DNA from: Epiperipatus broadwayi
Lineage: Eukaryota > Onychophora > Udeonychophora > Euonychophora > Peripatidae
NCBI GenBank assembly: GCA_028023455.1
Contig: JAQFVV010000013.1
Coordinates: 3,476,001 to 3,540,000, forward strand
Reading direction: 5' to 3'
DNA length: 64,000 bases
Shown: piece by piece, positions 48,021 to 60,400 of the stretch
Numbering within the stretch: the first letter of the stretch is position 1
How the letters are laid out: each line of letters opens with the position of its first letter
Program-made: the position numbers and the translations under genes
The notes under the pieces: model-generated
Told to the model about the DNA's origin: nothing
Database searches by the model: none
What the model saw: the letters and a program-made list of their open reading frames with translations, nothing else

Positions 48021-48060
48021 CTGACAGCTTCGACTGTTCTGCAGTCTTTGTCAGTTACAA
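48021..48060 (-). ncRNA. Hammerhead-ribozyme-like motif, left arm
   Basis: Minus strand: CTGACAA, then GACTG-CAGAA-CAGTC (perfect 5 bp stem II with 5 nt loop), GAAGC, then GTC as a possible cleavage triplet. The core matches CUGANGA...GAAA except at G8 and the residue after GAA. The possible stem III is minimal, as known for PLE hammerheads. Helix I is not convincing. Confidence 0.4.
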
Positions 48061-48421
48061 TATTGAATAATATAAACATATAACCATTCCTTCACATACA
48101 TATAAAAATATATACATACATATCCTCAAAAACTTATATATCCATATATATATATATGCATCCACACACACATATAACCTATATATAAAAATACATATAT
48201 ATATAAAATATATAGAAAAAAACATATCAAATACACAATTTTATATTTTTTTAAAAAACCTATTTTATTTTTAATTTTTTTTTTAAATTTTAAAAACTAC
48301 CCTTTATTACTTCTTTATTATTAAAGAAAATAAAAATAAAAAATATTAATAAAGAATAAGATCAGAAATAGTAAAATGGCAAAAGTTAAATTTATAGGTA
48401 TTAAAATAAAAGATAATAGTC

Positions 48422-48506
48422 AAGCGTCGGTGGTCGAGAGGTCAGCACAGCTGCTTTACAAGCAATTGTCCCGGGTTAGCAGGTTCACTTCCCAGAAGAT
48501 GCTATG
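48422..48506 (+). other. tRNA-derived module, tRNA-Val-like (SINE-like)
   Basis: GGTCGAGAGGTCAGCAC resembles a D-arm/A box, and CTGC-TTTACAA-GCAA gives an anticodon-like stem-loop with TAC in the anticodon position. GGTTCACTTCCC stands where the T-loop/B box should be. The variable region is too long and the acceptor stem does not close, so it is a tRNA-derived repeat and not a gene. It sits in the left half only, with no mirror copy on the right. Confidence 0.5.
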
Positions 48507-49110
48507 ACACATGAAAAAAATAAAGATAAATATATTAGGTAATAATAGTAATATTAGTGATTAAGCCAATGCACACTTTCACGCTCTTATTTCCACACAC
48601 TTAAGATTTGCCCATACATAAACGTTTGGATCAAAAGAATGGGTGGATTCATTCAATTCTTTCTAAAATACTATATCTCATGTCTGGAAAAAATTGAGTA
48701 TTCATTTATAATTTATCTTTAAAGTGCATGTGCATTGGCTTAATCGCTAATATTACTATTACATAAAAAACATAGCGCTATATAAAATAATATCTCATTA
48801 GGTAATAATGTAAAATGATAGAGGAAGAAAAGAAGAAGGATAAAAAGTAGAAAATAAAGTTAAATTGATAAAGAAGTAATAAAGGATAGTTTTTAAAAGT
48901 TTTTTAAAAAATTAAAAATAAAATAGGTTTTTTAAAAAAATAATATAAAATTGTGTATTTTATATGTTTTTTTTATATATGTATTTTTATGTGTGTGTGT
49001 GTGGATGCATATATATATATATGAATTATATATGTATATGTATATATATAAGTTTTTAAGGATATGCATGTATATATATGAAGTAATGGTTATATGTTTA
49101 TATCATTCAA

Positions 49111-49160
49111 TATTGTAGCTATGATGAAGACTGCAGGACAGTCGAAACTTTCAGAAAAAT
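49111..49160 (+). ncRNA. Hammerhead-ribozyme-like motif, right arm
   Basis: CTATGATGA (CTGATGA with a small change), GACTG-CAGGA-CAGTC, then GAAAC intact, followed by TTTCAG and AATAAA. Together the two arms suggest an ancestral CTGATGA-stem-GAAAC core. Neither copy has all catalytic residues. Confidence 0.4.
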
Positions 49161-49225
49161 AAAAAAATTTGCATAAAAGTGTATATAGGGGAGTTATTGT
49201 AAGCAATATATATTATATTTTATAA

Positions 49226-50849
49226 TAAAAAAATTAAAACTAATGCATATTAAAGAATTTGAAATAATTTAATTATTTCCTTTTCAAGATGTGTTTATGA
49301 TAGGTAAGGCATTTATAAAACATTTTATAGTTACGAAACAGGTTCTGAAATTTTTGGATTTAAAAAGGCTTTTCATATTTAACATAAAACTAGTCCAAAA
49401 GAAAACCCTTTTTCCCAATAAAATAAAGATTTAAAATATTTTTAGAATAAAGTTGCTTAGAGAGTCATTAAAATATTGAAAGTTTTTTTAATTGTCTCAA
49501 CATTTTTTGCATATATGAGAAATTAATATTTTTATATCATCTCTTCATATGGCATGGATAGTAGAATTAATAAATATTTTTACAAAACAGAAATGATATC
49601 TTTTTCTAAACTCTATCGAAGTAATTAATTTCTGGAATAATGACTTAATTTCTGTTGGGCTTACTGTTAAGTTTCCCCACAATGCACATCCTTGTTGAAT
49701 AATTTCAAGCACTGGGAAGTTCTAGCAGTTAAAGATTGAGCCTGGATAATAGTTAATTTAGCACTTCATTCTTTTAAACTTTTTAAACAAAATAAAATTA
49801 ATTAAAACAATTAATACTTAAATAAAAATTAGTTGAGCTAGTAAGCAAGTATGTGCAAGTGAGAGTCAAATGAGAATGAGCAAGTGAGAGAGTATGTTGG
49901 TCTTTACCAGCTGTATTTATAACCCAAGTCATATGATTAATTTTTATGGATGAAAATTGACATTCAATTATACCTAATTGACTTAACTAACAAAATAGTT
50001 AAGATTTTTCTAGAATTTATTAGAAAAAACAGCAATTAATACAATTCTAGAATTTCCTAGAGATTATAATCTAGACTGAAAATTTAAATAACCACTTAAT
50101 TGACAATTATATCATTTTTAATTTTTAAAAAACAAACAAACAAATTATTTAGCAAAATTAAAATGCACTACAATAAATAAAAAATATTACATAAAAGTTA
50201 CAATATTTTAACAAAATATTACTCTATAACATTTTCTTTAAACATTTTTTTTAAATAAGGACCTAGAATATTAGTTAATTGTATTATTTAAAATGAAGAC
50301 ATTTAAGAATAACTTTAACATTAAATCTAACCAGAAAGTTTTTAAGCAATTAATAAATTCACATGCATGCATCCTCACATAGTTTATTCCATTTTTTTAT
50401 TTAAAGATTGTAAACTTAATTATAAGAATTAACTATTGACTTTAAATTACTTATCTCCTTTAATCAACTGAATTTTAAGATTGTTTAATTAAACTATTTC
50501 TACTATAGTGAAAATCAAGTAATGCATTTTTTTTTACTAAGTGACTTGAATATTTGCATCCTAGTCTTAAGGTTTAAACCTGCTTTTAAAGTTTTACACT
50601 AATATTGAAATTTAATAACTGACAACTAAACTAGGATGATTTTAACTTTTACATAAAGGATTTAAACATTATAAGCTTACTCTTAAGATTATTTTTAAAT
50701 AATGAAATTATAAAAGTTCTTCTAAAATTGCTAATGAGATATGTAAACATTTAGTTATTACTTATTGACAAAGTTTGCTTATAAAAAAAATTAGACTATT
50801 CAGCTTTAAAATAAAAGCTGAAAGTCACATTATATATATATTATAAAAT
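49226..50849. other. A+T-rich noncoding stretch
   Basis: No gene or transposon domain found. There is a short direct repeat of GCAAGTGAGAG near 49.85-49.88 kb. Confidence 0.5.
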
Positions 50850-51620
50850 ATGTTTTGGGTGCATCTGTGTTTAATAAAATAACATTAAATATAAGATCTT
50901 TCGACAAGATAACAATTGCCCTCAACTGGGTGAAAAAACAGCAATAATCACATAGTTGTAAGAGATAATTGTATCATGACTGTTACATTACATGATTATT
51001 AAATAATTTGACTTAAATTTGGCAATATTTTTCATACTCATTTGTGTGAAGAAACTTCAAAGTAGTTGGCAATTTCATTGTTTCATCACATTTGTTAATG
51101 CAATTTGTTTTTTTAAATATTACTATAGCCTCCATAAATACTCTTTGGTTATGGTTATTGCATGTGGATGTGATTTTAGTAATTGAAAAATCTATGTGAT
51201 GGTTAGGGTTCAAAACATAAAGTGCAAGTGCTGAAGATGTTGAGAATTTTTTCACTGCATTAATGTGCTCATATCTTCTAGCATATGTGTCTATTGCTCC
51301 ATCCTAGGTATGTAGTTGGGCATATGCCACATGGAAGGCTATAGAAATATTTAAAAAACAATGTGCATTAACAAACATGATGAAATAATAAAATTGACAA
51401 CTACTGGAAGAGTTTCTTCACACAAATATGAAAAATACTATCCAATTTAAATCAAACTATTCAACAACCACATAATATAATAACTATGTGATACCAATGT
51501 CTCAGCTAATGACAACATGATTATTACTGGTTTTTCACCCAGTTAAGAGCAAGTGTTATATTGTCTAAACATCAGTATATTTATTTTAATATTATTTTAT
51601 TAAACATAACTGCTCTTGAA
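50850..51620 (-). mobile_element. Penelope-like element fragment (family 3) between inverted arms
   Basis: Left arm about 50850-51135 and right arm about 51325-51620 are inverted copies (CTCAACTGGGTGAAAAA / TTTTTCACCCAGTTAAGAG; CACATTTGTTAATGCA / TGCATTAACAAACATG). The GIY-YIG remnant runs through the left arm and the unpaired centre on the minus strand. The terminal arms include TTATTTTATTAAACA and a GTCGAAAGATC / GTCTAAACATC block. Confidence 0.65.
51013..51300 (-). pseudogene. GIY-YIG endonuclease C-terminal part (PLE family 3)
   Basis: The minus strand gives GAIDTYARRYEHINAVKKFST, then SSALALYVLNPNHHIDFSIT, then RVFMEAIVIFKK and NCINKCDETMKLP. The EH...SSALALHVL...H..DF...R..MEAIEI order is the second half of the PLE GIY-YIG domain, with the conserved Arg/Glu of helix positions visible. 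The GIY and YIG strands themselves are not found. The 80-codon piece 51013-51255 is open but has no start of its own. Confidence 0.6.
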
Positions 51621-54600
51621 AATATCATATAAAACATCTTTTGCCCATGAAGGCATTCATTTCAACAATATATAAATTGAAACTACATGGCATACATTTT
51701 TCAATAATTATAAAGACTTTTAATAATGTTTAAGAACATAATATAAAATGACATTGTATATTATCTAACTACATATTTATAATACTAATACATAAAACTT
51801 TTTTTTTTTTGGCAAATATTTTTTTTTTGATCAGTAAAAACACATCTACAGTTTTTTATACATATAAAAATCAGAATCAATAATAAAATTACAATAAAGC
51901 AATCAAAATATGTACAAAGTAACAAAAGTAAAATTAATTATACAACAGCTAATTATATGTTATGTTACAAATATACATTATATAAAAAACAGAATAATGA
52001 ATTATGTTTATTTCTTTTTGAATATAAATAACGTGTATTTAAAGATAATTTTTAATTAAAAGTACAATGTTATGTATTAAAATATATATCTCTTTTTTTG
52101 CATAGTGACTAATTATGATTTGCCTAAAGCTATTATTTTTAATAGGCTTATCGAAAAGAAGTACATAAAACCAAGAGTTATAAATATAAAATAATGCTTT
52201 ATTATTCATCTGAAACATAATGGATGACATTAATTATAGAATTAAACTTGGATGAAGTGTTTTTGGAAAATATTGTTATATACTTTAAATGAATGGTTTT
52301 AATAATTGTTTTACCAATGCTTATTTATTAATCTGAGGCTGAAAAACATGTAAATACAGAGATATTTACATTAGAATTAATATAGTAATCAACATTGAAA
52401 TACAGAAGTGACACAGTAAATGGGCACACTGAATCATTGAGAGAATTAAAAGGCCAGATTAGACAATTATCAAAAAGATAGCAAAAGATAGACAAAAGAG
52501 GTTTTAAACCAGATCATAAAGATTTTACTAGATCTAAATAGAAATCACTTGCAAGTCAGATAAATGAGTAAGAGAATATTTCTCTTATATGGAAAAGCTA
52601 TAAAACAAAAGTACTGGAATAAATTTAAAGATATTGTTCACCAGTAGTTATCTCTAAAATATAAAGCAATAATATATTATATGCCATGCAGGGATATGCA
52701 AACCAGATAGTTTTCAAATACTTTTCAATAATTAAATATAGCAGTAATCTCTTTATTGATTAAATTATAAAATGTTTTAGGATTAAATTATTTCGGAAGT
52801 AAATACTAATATATTTCTTTTCTTCTTCTAACCCAATGAACATATTAATGAAAATTTACTTAATGAACTCAATGAAAGTAAATATGCTATTAGTGATAAG
52901 TAAATTAAACATTTACAAAAATAGGAACCATTTCCAAATTAAAAGAAATTTATTTAATTATACTTACCAAAAAAAAAGTATATTTAACTTATTATGTAGT
53001 ATGAGTCATTGCATGAGTTATTAACTTTAAAATGTATGTGGAGATACCAAAGACTCACAATTCTTCTCAATTAAAGTCTGCAATATTAGGTTTAAGTTAA
53101 AGTCTCTACAATATTAGATTTATCTATTAATGTTACCCTTGGCATCAGAGGTGCTTCGCATTATTGGAGTATTAATAGAATTCTGAGTGGGATTTTGATC
53201 ACATTTTTTAGAGTAAGAAAATAAAAGGGATTCTTTTTAATGGATTTAGAAATTTTAAAGTTTGTTGTGTTTCCTAATAATGATATATTTATTGAATCAG
53301 AATATTTAAACTTTATCAATTAAACATGTTCAAAATGAATAGTATTGCTATTTGTATTTGATTGATTTGACAAATGAGGGCTTTCAATGGAAAATAGAAA
53401 AGAAAAATAGAGATATAAAAATAAAAAAAGAAATGTGATGATTATTCAAATAAATCTATGAACTCCAAGTATATCACATATATTATATGCTAGTCTTTAC
53501 ATATATTTCTGAAATACTTTAACTCCTTTCCTAATTGTGGCTCTCTACTTTATTCTATCTTTAGTAATATCCTTCCAATGAGACCATTCACTAACCAATT
53601 TAGAACTCTTTAGGTTGTTTTTGATTCAAATATTTTTTTATATATGTCTTCCTCATGAAAATGTATGTGTAGAAATAAAAAGCCTATTTAATAAAATTTG
53701 TTTCATTTAATGTAATTAATTAATTAATCAGATGAAAATAGGTAAAGGGTAATATATAAATTGAAGTGTTTGATGTTTATTGTTAAGTACTTCATATTAA
53801 AAAATGTACAAAATATTTTTGATGCTATGTGAGAGGAAAACTTTTTCATTACATATTGTCAGGAAGTAATTGTTTGCTCAGATGCAGCAATCATTTCAGC
53901 AAAAGCTTCCAATAAAACAATGTAAAAGGAAAAATACCTGCATTAATTATACAATACGGATTTATCTAGCCATTCTTTGAGTAAGTTCATTAGTTTCTAT
54001 ATTATTTTTTGTGATATATTCATTTAAAATATGAGTGTTGATCCATCAAATCACCTTTTCATTTGTCTGGGAAAATATTACAAAAGAAGAAAAGTTAATA
54101 TGCAAAATATATAAATATGGTGAATTCTGATTTTAAAATATTTGATATTAGATAAGATCCTACTTGTATCCAGTTATAGTTTTTTTATATTATGTATACA
54201 TAGTTTTTTTATATCATATTAATAAATTATAATTATTTTATCATTTTTTACATGCTTGCACCTGCTTAACACTTTATATTTATAATGGTGAGTTGCTTAA
54301 TAACTTTAAATATGTGATGATAGTGTTACAGTAAAACAAGTACATACTTATTATTTACTAAAGGCTTTTAAATTATTCAGAATTAAATTAGCTATAAATT
54401 GATACAAGTATTGAGATCACTATCTATCATTGTACTAGAAGTGATGAGTCTTTTATATCACTGTAAATCATAACAATATTTTCATTTTTTGTGTATGAAA
54501 AGAATGATTAAGATAAAAATGGAGTTAGTAGTTAAAAACAACAACAACAACAACAAAAAAAAAAACAGAAGAAAATACTCAAATATTTAAAGCCAATCAT

Positions 54601-55080
54601 GTTGAAAGAATTTATACAGCAAACAAAAACAGTCTTACAAAATACTCAGATTCAGGATATTCATATAAATAAATAGAAGAAAATCAAGTAGATTATACTA
54701 CACTGTCTGAGCAGACTGAAAAAATCAGTTTACATACAGTCCATAGTCTTCCAAGAACTACATGCAAAACAGTTATCTAACAAGATCAGAAATTTGTGAA
54801 GAAAATGATAATGAAATAACAGGATCTTCTACAGCTAGGGAATAAAATCAAAAAAACTGAAAGAACATGCCAAGAGATAAATTTATACAAATAGAAATAG
54901 TTAAAGATCAAGATGGAAAACAAAGCAAATGACCTTAGTGAAAATCCTAGCATAATTGGCACAAAAATAATAACTATTCATATGCTACTAGTAATTTAAG
55001 ATACAATAATAATACTGTTTTATGGATAACATTGAATAATGAGGAAATATTCTATATTGAGAAATATCCATTAAAAAGTT
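51621..55080. other. A+T-rich noncoding stretch
   Basis: No gene supported. An (AAC)n run lies at about 54537-54555. From about 54.6 kb the plus strand becomes purine-rich and may already be decayed element sequence. Confidence 0.45.
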
Positions 55081-55084
55081 AGCC

Positions 55085-55345
55085 CTGGGATAATTCTTTT
55101 ACCAATTTGAAGTGTACATACAAAACAACATACCCAGTTTTACTCAAGGAAATAATTATATTCCACCAATAAATATCCTCAAGAATGGCTAGTGTATACT
55201 CCCACAAAAAAGATCTGCTTTAAATACAAAGCTTATCTGTAATCAAACTATCCAACTATGAGTATTTGAATTCATTGATTGGTATCATGTTTATCTTATT
55301 CAAATTTTTGAAACACTAAAAAATTTATGTGAACTCTATGATAGT
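55085..55345 (+). pseudogene. Possible hAT-type (TTF-like zinc finger) transposase remnant
   Basis: Broken plus-strand reading gives QEWLVYTPTKKICFKYKAYL and later EFIDWYHVYLIQIFET. These resemble the REWLVYSPSKD...CF-C-CKLF and GF-DW-H...HE blocks of the TTF-type zinc finger at the N-terminus of hAT-derived transposases. Zinc-ligand cysteines are mostly lost. No catalytic region was recognised. Weak call based on two ordered blocks. Confidence 0.3.
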
Positions 55346-55639
55346 ACTTGCCTGAAGGCTTGTAAAGCTAGCATCTTATTTGTATTTGTATGTTGGACTA
55401 TTTTTATCATCTAATATTAATTATTGGATGTTTTTAGAAAAATATTTAAACTTTATTTAAATTTTCTAATTACATTCAACTATTAGTAATACTACTTGAA
55501 ATGTGTGATAAATACTAACCTGAGTCCTATTACTAACAGTTGAATGTAATTGAAAATTAAGTTGATATTTAATATCAAATGAATGAAAAAGTTTAACATA
55601 TAAGTACAATTAAAATGTCATCATCACAAACTTGCATTC

Positions 55640-57441
55640 AGTATTGACCTGATATGTCAAACTTTAGACATTATGGAAAATTATGGCTAAAACGAGCCAA
55701 AATAAAAAAATCAATTTTTATGTAAATGCAAATCTGATGGGGTTGTTCCTAAACATTCATAATTAAAACCAGCAATCAAGTCATTCCCAGAGAGCTCAGA
55801 AAATTATTCAGAGAACAAGTGAGGCCCTGTTAAGAGAAATAATAAATTCTCAAAGTTTTTCCAAATATCAAACCTTGCATTCCATTAGTAATGTAGAATA
55901 TTTTCTAAAAAATAAACTTACTGATGAAGATAAGAAGATCATATTCTGAATTAAATGGAAAAAATAAAAGAATGTCAAAAAAAAAAACTTGTAAACCTCC
56001 CTGAACATATCGAAAGCCATAGTGTATCAAGCAACCTATCGGCTTCATCAGTTACAAATCTTAGTTCTAAACAAACAAATGCTGAAATTTATGTTCTGGA
56101 AAAATATTACATTTTTCTATCACAATATTTAATAACCTTTTATTAGCATCAAAAATTGCCTCTACATGAAAAACAGAATTATGCTGGAGAATAAAAAGAA
56201 CATGAGAAATAGCAAAAACTGAAAAATCTAACATTTACTATGATGATAGGAAAGGTATAAAATCTCTCAAATTAGATAAATCCAAAATCATTCTTCCTGC
56301 TAACAAAGATAATGCTATAGTTGTAATGGATACAACTGATTGTGATAACAAAATATAAGAACTCATCACAGTAATCCAATACAATAAAGTGGCAAAAATC
56401 CAATATGAGTAAATAAAGTTGAATCAATACTCAGAAAGCATTGCCAGTACTATAGTGATTTAGAAATACTATAGTGATTTAGAAAAAAAAATTAACATTG
56501 TATTTCAGCAAAATTTCTCATCTTTATAGCCTACCTAAAATCCATAAGGCCCATGTTCCATTAAAACCTATTATTACTAATATATAATTTATCCTAGTAA
56601 AACTTGTTGAGATTCTTCTCAAAGTTCTTAGTCCTTTGGCATATAAGACACAGTTTTCAGGATTGTAAGCACTTTGTAGAATTAATCAAAAATATGAAAT
56701 TGAAAAAACTAACATAATGGTAAGCTTTGATATGGAAAGTTTTTTCACAAATGTATCATGTGGTGAAGCATTATCTATTGTAAGGAGAAGATTAAATGGC
56801 AATAACAGTTTACAAACCAAAACAATTCTCTCTATCAATAATGTAAAGGAACTATTAATATTCTGCATAACAACAACATACATTCAATACAACACAAAAT
56901 TCTTCAAATAAAATCAAGGGATGGCTATGGACTTTTGTCACTGCTGACTAACAATATTTATGTGGAAGACCTTGGAATAACAGCCATAAATATTACTCTA
57001 TAACCATCTAAAGTCTTGCTTTATTGTGTTAATGAAACATTTGTTGTATGGCCACATGGTGAAGCACTATTAAAACAAACTTAACACACAACAATTCTAT
57101 AATTCCTTCAATTAAATTTACTATAGAATCAGAACAAAATCAAAAATTGTCATTCTTAAATTTTCTTGTGATAAGACTTCATACCAAAATCAAAACTACA
57201 CTTTATAGAAAATCTCCACACATGGGAATATACTTTAGCATATATGTTCAATCCACTTAGAAACAAAAGACATGAAATTATACTATCATTTTGGAACAGG
57301 GTAAAATAAGTTTATTCCAAAAACAATGATTTAGAAAAGATCTACATAAAACAAACTCTCATGAAGAATTGTTAGCTATCAGTTGTCATTAATAAAACCT
57401 TAAATAGACAATAACAAAAAAAAAAAAATCAAAAGAAAAAA
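55640..57441 (+). pseudogene. Penelope-like reverse transcriptase, degenerate
   Basis: Ordered blocks across frames: VTNLSSKQTNAEIYVLEK; SKIILPANKDNAIVVMDTTD; YSLPKIHKAHVPLKPI; VSFDMESFFTNV (RT motif A region); QGMAMDF; then CVNETFVVWPHGEALLKQT, where PLEs normally have YVDDTFVVWPHG. The catalytic Asp-Asp is thus Asn-Glu. LSFWNRVK and the end of the RT follow. Many stops and shifts are present. The nearly complete order of blocks shows this was once a near full-length copy. Confidence 0.75.
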
Positions 57442-57452
57442 CAACTATTAGT
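57442..57452 (+). repeat. Target-site duplication, left copy (11 bp)
   Basis: CAACTATTAGT immediately before the 3' tail of the minus-strand RTE. Confidence 0.9.
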
Positions 57453-60400
57453 CATCATCATCATTATCAACCATTATCAATCCACTGCAGGATGAAGGTC
57501 TCTCCAAGTTTAATCCATCTTCTCTGATCTTTAGCTTCTCTTCTCCACATCACCCCTGCACACTTTCTTATTTCATCCATCCATCTCACATGTGGTCTCT
57601 TTCTGGGTCTTTTACAATCTCTTGGAATCCAGTTTAAAATTTCAATTGTCCATCTATTATCATCTCTTCTAACAATATGTCCAGCCCAACTCCACTTCAA
57701 TCTTTTAATTTTTTCAATGAGGTCAGTAACACCTGTTTGTTCTCTTACCCATACATTGTGTTTATGATCTCTTCTTGTTACTCCCAACATACATCTCTCC
57801 ATACTTCTTTGAGTGGTCTGAAGTCTCTGAATTGCTCTTCTATTAAGTGTCCAAGTCTCAGATCCATAAGTAAGAACTGGTAAAACACATTTGTTAAAAA
57901 CCTTCCTTTTCAAACACATAGGCATATTTCCTTTTAGTATCAAGTTATTTCTACCAAAAGCACTCCAACCAAGTTTAATTCTATGATTAATTTCCTCCAT
58001 TATGTTTCCATCTGTATTAATAATCTGACCAAGGTATTTGTAACTGTTAACTTCTTCTAATTCATCATAATCAATCTTTATTTTCATATTTTGAGCAAAT
58101 CGATTAAACATTACTTTAGTCTTTTTAACATTTATCTTTAGTCCTACTTTCCTACTTTCATCTGATAATTCCTGCAACATTTCCTGCAGATCTGAAGCAT
58201 TATTTGCAAAAACAACTACATCATCTGCGAAATCTAAATGACTTAAATAATCACCATTTACTTTCACTCCTTTAGTTTCCCATTTTAATCCACAAAATAC
58301 TTCATGCAGCACTGCTGTAAAAAGTTTTGGAGATATGGAGTCACCTTGTCTTACACCTTTCTCAATGTTGACTTTCCCAGTGTCATTATGTAATCTAATT
58401 GTTGCTGTTGCATTTTTATAAATATTCTTTAAAATATGACAATATCCTGGATCTATACCTTGATGATCTAATGCTTTAATCACTGAAGAAATGTTTATAG
58501 AATCAAATGCCTTTTCATAATCTACAAATCCTAAGCATAATGGCAACTCATATTCATTTGTCCTTTCTATAACTTCTCTCAATACCTGGATATGATCTAC
58601 TGTACTAAAACCACTTTTAAATCTGGCTTGTTCTCTTGGTTGGTGGAAATCCAATGTTCTCTGTAGACGAGTAGTAATTATCTTGGTAAAAATTTTATAT
58701 AAAACTGATAAAAGGCTGATAGGTCTGTAATTTCTAATATCTTCTTTATCACCTTTTTTAAATATTAATATTATTACTGCATTCTTCCAATCATCCGGTA
58801 CATCTTTATCATTTAGACATTTGGTATATAACTTTGCTAAAATTTTTTCTATTTCTTCACCTGCTTCTTTTAATATATCAATTATAATTCCATCATTACC
58901 TGGAGCCTTTCCTTTCTTCATACATTTAATTGCATGTCTCACTTCTTCATTTAAAATTCTGGGCAATTTGGAAGATGTAATAGATATAGGAGGTACTTGT
59001 TCTTTATTACTATATAATTCTTGATAAAAATCTTCTACCAATTTCATGATGTCATCTCTCCTTTTAGTAATAATTCCATCTTTTTTTCTTATTGCAGATA
59101 TAAATTTCCTACCAATACCAAAATGTTGTTTTACATTCTTAAGACTTTTATTTTCTTCTACAGCTTTCCTTGCTAGTTCACAGTTATACTTTCTTATATC
59201 ATTTTCAACTCTTTTCCGCACCATTTTACAAAATTCGAGATATTCAATTCTTTTTAATGCATCATTTTTGTATATCTTCATATTCCTTCTTTTCTTCATA
59301 AATTCTCTAGTCTCAGTAGAAATTTTATTGGTCAATTGCTGTTTCTTTCTACCAGCTATCTTTGTTGCAGTTTTCAAAAGTGTATCAGTTATTTTCATAT
59401 TAATTTCATTCAAATCTGAATCATGTTCAAAATCTACTAATACTTGAAACCGATTTGTAAGTTCTAATTTAAATTCATTAGAATGTTTCTGAAGATTAGG
59501 AATATCAACTGTAAATATTGTTTTTCTTAATAATTTTTGTCTCTCTAGTTTTACATTAACACGTATCTTACACCTTACTAATCGATGATCACTTCCTGTG
59601 TTAAATTTATTAAGAACATTACAATCTTGAAATATGTATTTCCTGTTAGTCAAAATATAATCCAATTCTGCTGTACCTTCATTTGGATGCTTCCATGTCC
59701 ATTTCCTTTTAACATTTTTCTCAAAAAAAGAATTCATAATATAAAGTTTTTCTTTTTCTGCAAACTCCACAAGTCTATGTCCTCTCTCATTTCTATTACC
59801 ATAACCAAAATTACCCACAGCACTTTCATCTTTCATTTTTTTACCAATTCTAGCATTAAAGTCTCCCATAACAATTTTAAAATGGTGTTTACTCTGATCA
59901 AAAGCCTTTTGTACATCCATATAAAAATCTTCTACTACTTCATCACTATGAGAACTTGTTGGGGCATAAACCTGAATTATCTGCATTTGGTATCTGCTAT
60001 TAAGTTGTATAACTAATCTTGCCACTCTGTCTGATACACCATCAATCTCCACAATATTGTTCTTCCACTTTTTATTTATAATGAATCCTACTCCACTTGT
60101 ATTTCCAATATTTGTGCCTTTATAATAGAGTATATGTCCACTTTTTAAATCAATTGTCTCTTCACCTTTTCTTCTAACTTCACAAAGTCCAATAATGTCC
60201 CATTTAATATAAGAGAGTTCTTCTTCTAATTCTTGCAATCTTCCTTCACTTGAAAGTGATCTGCAGTTGTAAGTACCTAAATAAAAAGTCGTCATCAAAT
60301 GGCAGCCTGGGTCCGCAATCAGGGGATTCTTAGCACCCTCCGCCTTCGGCCACCAACCGCTGCCTTGGTTGGTGACTTTACAGCCTCCTGGGAATAAGGG

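Larger units (their letters stand above)
47955..49225. mobile_element. Long inverted-repeat element with ribozyme-like ends
   Basis: Left arm 47955 to about 48330 pairs with right arm about 48868-49225 (AATAACTCCCCTCATATAGAC versus TATATAGGGGAGTTATTGTA; GGATGCATATATATAT on the right). A second inner pair at 48545-48580 and 48735-48775 (TTAAGCCAATGCAC / GTGCATTGGCTTAA) lies nearer the centre, about 48.65 kb. No protein-coding remnant was recognised. The architecture and terminal motif resemble PLE terminal repeats. The PLE assignment is inferred. Confidence 0.65.

Noticed and set aside
48422-48506. Functional tRNA-Val gene
   Set aside because: An anticodon-like TAC loop is present, but acceptor and T stems do not pair and the variable region is too long.
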